Shown here: piece by piece, positions 60,695-64,000 of the stretch
Numbering within the stretch: position 1 is the stretch's first letter
How the letters are laid out: the number at the start of each line of letters is the position of its first letter
NCBI GenBank assembly: GCA_044228685.1
Contig: JBGAUL010000010.1
Coordinates: forward strand, 1 to 64,000
Source: JBBATK01 sp044228685
GTDB taxonomy: Bacteria; Bacteroidota; Ignavibacteria; Kapaibacteriales; NICIL-2
DNA: 64,000 bases
Reading direction: 5' to 3'
Notes under the pieces: generated by a model
Databases searched by the model: none
What the model saw: the letters and a program-made list of their open reading frames with translations, nothing else
Told to the model about the DNA's origin: nothing
Position numbers and translations under genes: made by a program

Positions 60695-61870
60695 CTATTG
60701 AGCAGGTGTTATAACGGGAAGTGTAATAGTCATGGTAGTACCCTGACCGATTCCTTTACTTGATGCTGAAACATCACCACCGTGAAGTTCAACAATCTTG
60801 CGAACGATAAAGAGACCCAGGCCGGTGCTCATTTCGCCGCCGGTTGGTCGTGCTGAGAGACGGGAAAACTCTTGAAAGGCCTGCGAGATATCATCGGGAC
60901 TCATGCCGAGTCCGGTATCGATGACTTCGATGGTGAGATAGTGGTCATCGCACTGCGACACCAAACGAACTGAACCGCCCTCGGGAGTGTACTTAATTGC
61001 GTTGCTCACCAGGTTATCCAATGCTTTGCGCAATTGAATCTCATCACCACAGAGACACTTACTATCGTTGAGAATATCAACATTTATCCAGATGTTCTTC
61101 TTCTCAGCCGCAGCGTTGAAAGCTCGAGCAGAGGAGCGGAGCAGATTACCAACATCAATGATATCATTGCGTAACTGTAAGTCCGGCTTTGACAACATGG
61201 CAATCGACAGCATGTCCTCAACCAGCGAACGCATGAGTTGTGAAGAATGCAAAGCAATATCCAGCAACTCGGCCATTTCTTCGGAACTCTGACCAAGACG
61301 ACGTAATTCGTTGAGCACCGAGTCGAGATTGTTGAGCGGATTCTGCAAGTCATGAACTGACATGCGAATGACTTGTTCACGAGACTGTTGAAGGCTCTGC
61401 AGCGATTCATTGGCGCGTTGTAATTCGGACGAACGCAGTGCAACCAGTTTTTCAAGGTGAAGATTGTGTTCTTGCACACGATTCATGAGCTCGGCATTGG
61501 AATGACGCAGACGAATGAGTTCGACGACGCGGTCGATCATCATGCGCAATTGCAAGAGCTCAATGGGCTTCGTGAGGTAATAGGCGATACTAGCTTCGTT
61601 GATTGCTCGAATGAGCGCAGCCATATCTGTGTATCCTGTCATCAGGATACGTTCACATTCAGGACGTAGAGTTTTGAATTCGGTGAGAAGACTCGCTCCG
61701 TTGTCGCGACCAAGTTTTAGATCGCAGATGACAACATCAAAATCATAGGCTGTAAAGAGCTTCCGTGCTTTTTCCGCTGAGTCACAACAAATGATCTCGT
61801 GATCATCTTGGAAAAAGAGTTGGATGGCATCGAGCATTGCCGGTTCGTCATCCACGACGAGAATACGCAT
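60695..61870 (-). CDS. Receiver-histidine kinase fusion (N-terminal receiver, HisKA, HATPase_c)
   Basis: Start set at 61870; ATG 61876 and the longer frame to 61978 are possible. Residues 1-120 are a receiver with the acidic pair at 7-8, phospho-acceptor Asp50 (VVICDLKLG) and Lys101 (YYLTKPIE). A coiled-coil linker (about 122-165) leads to a HisKA helix with His173 in MSVHDLQNPLNNL. The ATPase domain has LDNLVSNAIKYTPEGG, DTGLGMSPDD and TGLGLFIVRKIVELHGG. No membrane or sensor domain is present, so it is soluble; the receiver probably takes input from another kinase and passes it on. No partner gene is adjacent. Confidence 0.92.
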   Translation of the reverse strand: MRILVVDDEPAMLDAIQLFFQDDHEIICCDSAEKARKLFTAYDFDVVICDLKLGRDNGASLLTEFKTLRPECERILMTGYTDMAALIRAINEASIAYYLTKPIELLQLRMMIDRVVELIRLRHSNAELMNRVQEHNLHLEKLVALRSSELQRANESLQSLQQSREQVIRMSVHDLQNPLNNLDSVLNELRRLGQSSEEMAELLDIALHSSQLMRSLVEDMLSIAMLSKPDLQLRNDIIDVGNLLRSSARAFNAAAEKKNIWINVDILNDSKCLCGDEIQLRKALDNLVSNAIKYTPEGGSVRLVSQCDDHYLTIEVIDTGLGMSPDDISQAFQEFSRLSARPTGGEMSTGLGLFIVRKIVELHGGDVSASSKGIGQGTTMTITLPVITPAQ

Positions 61871-62102
61871 GACCATCACCGGGAAATCCGAAGTGCGCAT
61901 ATGTACAGCGGTTGCTCTACTGAGCACCGTTGTATCGGGAGCGCGTTCTCTTGATGGTGTACGTACTGACCTATCCATGGTTGAATGAGTACTCTAAAGG
62001 CACATCAAACGAAGATACAAAACAAACCTTCCAGCTGGGATTTAAGCCAGAAAATTGTTTTGGCGTAAATTGTTATTGGGGATTCACCATCACACTGTTC
62101 GA

Positions 62103-62765
62103 ATGATTGCATTAATCGCGGGTCTGCTGTCAGGTTTTGTTATTTCCATTCCTCCGGGACCAGTCGCCGCCTATGCTATCTCCGTAACACTAACAAAAGG
62201 ACTTCGAACCGGTCTCAGTATCGGTATTGGCGTGGCACTTGTCGATACCCTTTTCTGTTTGGCTATACTCTTTGCTTCGTCCGCAATTCTCGCATCGCTC
62301 GGATCATTTTCCAGCGAGTATCCAACAGCCGCTCTTGTTGGAAAGTGCTTAGTGATTGGTGGAATTCTCGTCTTTGCAATACTGCAGATTATTCGTCCGG
62401 CTCAAGAACCACACGCATCTCGTATACACTTGGAAGATCGAGTGCAGAGTTCACAGCCAATGATTATTGGATCAGCAACTGCGTTGAGCAATGCTTTTAA
62501 TCCGACATTTCTTCCGTCGCTCACGGCTTTGCTGACCTCGCTCACAACACAGTTTGTTCCGCAGGTTCACACCAGCTTTGCTGACAAGTGGTTTTTCGCC
62601 TTAGGCTTTGGTGTTGGCACTTACGGATGGTTTTATTGCATTATTCGCTTTGTTGCAAAACACCACGCTCGTATTTCACCAACAGCAACTCTTACAATAC
62701 GTCGAGCCGGTGGCGTGATATTCATTGTCTTCGCCATCTACCTTGGTTTGAAGTTGTTGTTGTAA
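62103..62765 (+). CDS. LysE-family amino-acid/metabolite exporter
   Basis: Start set at 62103. A 220-residue protein with six hydrophobic helices; the first has the family mark GLLSGFVISIPPGPVAAYAIS, followed by KGLRTGLSIGIGVALVDT, and a late SNAFNPTFLPSLTAL corresponding to the NPK/P-type motif in helix IV. LysE proteins export lysine, arginine, homoserine or similar compounds. An odd feature is a loop of about 35 residues with HASRIHLEDR between helices III and IV. The neighbouring genes give no clue about substrate. Confidence 0.85.
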   Translation: MIALIAGLLSGFVISIPPGPVAAYAISVTLTKGLRTGLSIGIGVALVDTLFCLAILFASSAILASLGSFSSEYPTAALVGKCLVIGGILVFAILQIIRPAQEPHASRIHLEDRVQSSQPMIIGSATALSNAFNPTFLPSLTALLTSLTTQFVPQVHTSFADKWFFALGFGVGTYGWFYCIIRFVAKHHARISPTATLTIRRAGGVIFIVFAIYLGLKLLL

Positions 62766-62852
62766 TCTCTTGTATTCATTGGGAGAAATGACTCGCGATC
62801 GTTCAATCTCAATCAACTCCAAAACACATTCGCACATTGTGCACCATTGCTT

Positions 62853-63593
62853 ATGAGTACGATTATCGTCTTGGACATTGAAACCTCACCTGCAGCGTGG
62901 GACGCTTTCGACAATTCCCAGCAAGAGTACATTCTTCGCGGAGCCGGTACTGAGGAAGAGCAGATAAAGAAGAAGGGTGAAATGGCTTTAGCGCCCCTCA
63001 CCGGAATGGTAGTCTGTATTGGTATCATCCAATTTTCATCGGATGAGAATGGTGATTTTCATCAGGATAAGAAGGTCTGTCTTGTTCGCTCCAAAGATGA
63101 CGAAACATCACTGCGTGAAGAGTTGGATTCCGGTTTGTTGATGATTCGAAATTCGGAGCGCGGCATGATGCGCGACTTCTGGGCCTACCTGCGGAGTCAT
63201 TATGAAGGATCAAAGCGACCGCACTATGTGAGCTTCAACGGACGTGGTTTCGATTTTCCATTTCTCATGCTTCGTTCTGCTGCGCTGGGAATTCGTCCGG
63301 GTGTCAATCTCATGTCAGGTTCCCGTTGGAACTACCGCGACAGTCACACCGACCTCCTCGATGAGCTAACCTATCAATTCCCTCAACAAAGTGGAGCAAC
63401 GCGTCGATTCAATCTCGACTTTTACACCCGCGCCTTTGGCATTCACTCACCGAAGAGTGAGGGAGTTGACGGATCAAAAGTTGCTGAGCTCTACGAAGCT
63501 GAGAAGTATGCTGACATCGCAGAGTATTGTCTACGCGATGTGCAGGCTACCTGGGAATTGTATCAGCGTTGGTCAGACCTACTGAAGTTCTAA
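62853..63593 (+). CDS. DEDDy 3'-5' exonuclease (PolB-exonuclease-like)
   Basis: The start is ATG 62853 (MSTIIVLDIET); the frame's first TTG at 62847 is not needed. The 246-residue RNase H-like exonuclease has Exo I VLDIETSP (Asp8, Glu10), Exo II SFNGRGFDFPFLMLRS and Exo III YCLRDVQATWELY with the Y-x3-D of the DEDDy type. It belongs to the stand-alone family related to the 3'-5' exonuclease of DNA polymerase B (PF10108 group, by recall). It probably trims DNA or RNA 3' ends. It is preceded by the LysE gene and convergent with the YihY/BrkB gene. Confidence 0.85.
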   Translation: MSTIIVLDIETSPAAWDAFDNSQQEYILRGAGTEEEQIKKKGEMALAPLTGMVVCIGIIQFSSDENGDFHQDKKVCLVRSKDDETSLREELDSGLLMIRNSERGMMRDFWAYLRSHYEGSKRPHYVSFNGRGFDFPFLMLRSAALGIRPGVNLMSGSRWNYRDSHTDLLDELTYQFPQQSGATRRFNLDFYTRAFGIHSPKSEGVDGSKVAELYEAEKYADIAEYCLRDVQATWELYQRWSDLLKF

Positions 63594-63621
63594 TCCAAAC
63601 AATTTCGCGTCGACTTTTTAG

Positions 63622-64000
63622 CTACACTTTAGCACGAGCGAGCTGTCGTTGTTCGTACCAGTACTCAGCTACCTCTGCTGAGATAAGAATGATCAGTGCG
63701 GAGTAGTACATCCACAATGCACTTGCTACAAGCACGCTGAAGGTGCCATAGAATCGTCCGAAGCTTGCAATGTGTTCCAAGTAGTAGGTAAAAGCGAAGC
63801 GGGCAACTTCCCACAGTATCACCGAACTCAACGACGCGCGCAGAATGATGAAGAGTGGTTGAGGTTTATTGGGAACGAATCGAAGCAACACGCTAAAGAA
63901 GATAAATGCTGTTACGGACGAAGCCACAAGACTCATGAGCATGGAGCTCAACCAGGAAGTATTGGGAGAGAGTGCAATGACTTTTGAAGCGAAGAGCGAT
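63622..64000 (-). CDS. YihY/BrkB-family membrane protein (C-terminal part, open at window edge)
   Basis: The frame is open through the last base of the window, so only the C-terminal 125 or so residues are visible. Three hydrophobic helices and the family features are seen: RFVPNKPQPLFIILRASLSS, ILWEVARFAFTYYLEHIASFGRFYG and VASALWMYYSALIILISAEVAEYWYEQR. YihY/BrkB proteins are six-to-eight-helix inner-membrane proteins of unknown transport role. The first in-frame internal starts (63951 and 63942) are not the true start. Confidence 0.85.
   Translation of the reverse strand, partial: SLFASKVIALSPNTSWLSSMLMSLVASSVTAFIFFSVLLRFVPNKPQPLFIILRASLSSVILWEVARFAFTYYLEHIASFGRFYGTFSVLVASALWMYYSALIILISAEVAEYWYEQRQLARAKV

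Noticed and set aside
1..64000. Mobile elements, CRISPR array or prophage
   Set aside because: No transposase, integrase, terminal inverted repeats, spaced short repeats or phage structural operon were found; the tail-fibre-like gene at the start is a common chromosomal type in this group.

Overview
The window looks like an ordinary chromosomal segment from a free-living Gram-negative bacterium of the FCB (Bacteroidota/Chlorobi/Ignavibacteria/Kapabacteria) group. Five predicted secreted proteins end in a type IX secretion (T9SS) type-A-like sorting domain. There are several outer-membrane beta-barrels, a TonB-dependent receptor with the Bacteroidota-style carboxypeptidase-regulatory-like N-terminal domain, a meso-diaminopimelate-type MurE, and a large protein carrying the Bacteroidota-typical 'NFxGTTDxxPL ... 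GIGTxxP' phage-tail-like module. Strong Shine-Dalgarno sequences occur before some genes (rsmH, pirin, the GH57 enzyme) but are absent before many others. The exact lineage cannot be fixed from sequence alone. No insertion sequences, prophage, CRISPR array or rRNA were seen; there is one tRNA gene.

Layout. 1-1.5 kb: 3' end of a repeat-built surface protein. 1.6-8.6 kb: murE, divergent from tatC - polyprenyl diphosphate synthase - Bax-inhibitor family - TPR protein - LptF/G-type permease. 8.6-14 kb (minus strand): a degenerate GH2-like membrane protein, hrcA, an orphan sugar-type ABC ATPase and an unknown protein. 14.2-21.8 kb: two large T9SS cargo proteins (Asp-box/sialidase-fold protein and subtilisin) around a small two-gene operon of unknown function. 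21.9-27.9 kb: DcuC-type carrier, DUF817, SDR, MgtE, GT2 glycosyltransferase, TfoX-like protein. 28-32.6 kb: tRNA(CAU), outer-membrane protein, gamma-glutamyltransferase, GH57 branching enzyme. 33-39.5 kb: response regulator, MazG-like enzyme, lipoprotein + TonB receptor pair, pirin + nitroreductase. 40-42.7 kb: mraZ-rsmH with a recognisable MraZ-type operator, then a DegT aminotransferase. 43-46.5 kb: YHYH protein - HupE/UreJ - DUF1566 cluster. 46.9-64 kb: rho, pyruvate kinase, envelope-modifying methyltransferases and an LtaS-like phosphotransferase, HPF, arginase, an orphan pntB, cdsA, CDF transporter, Sua5/YciO, receiver-histidine kinase, LysE carrier, a DEDD exonuclease and the 3' part of a YihY/BrkB gene.

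How the genes fit together. Much of the window is envelope biology: peptidoglycan (murE, mraZ-rsmH), lipid carriers and phospholipid (polyprenyl synthase, cdsA), LPS-transport-type permease, outer-membrane proteins and secreted T9SS cargo. Candidates for something less described are (a) the YHYH-HupE-DUF1566 cluster, in which a transmembrane YHYH protein and a DUF1566 protein both carry T9SS-like tails around a metal-permease-like protein; (b) the GH2-fold protein that has lost both catalytic glutamates and is fused to a polytopic membrane domain; (c) the 336-bp repeat surface protein, whose repeats are nearly identical in protein but clearly diverged at silent sites; and (d) T9SS tails that end in a terminal histidine in four of five cases. 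None of these is shown to be a new system by sequence alone.
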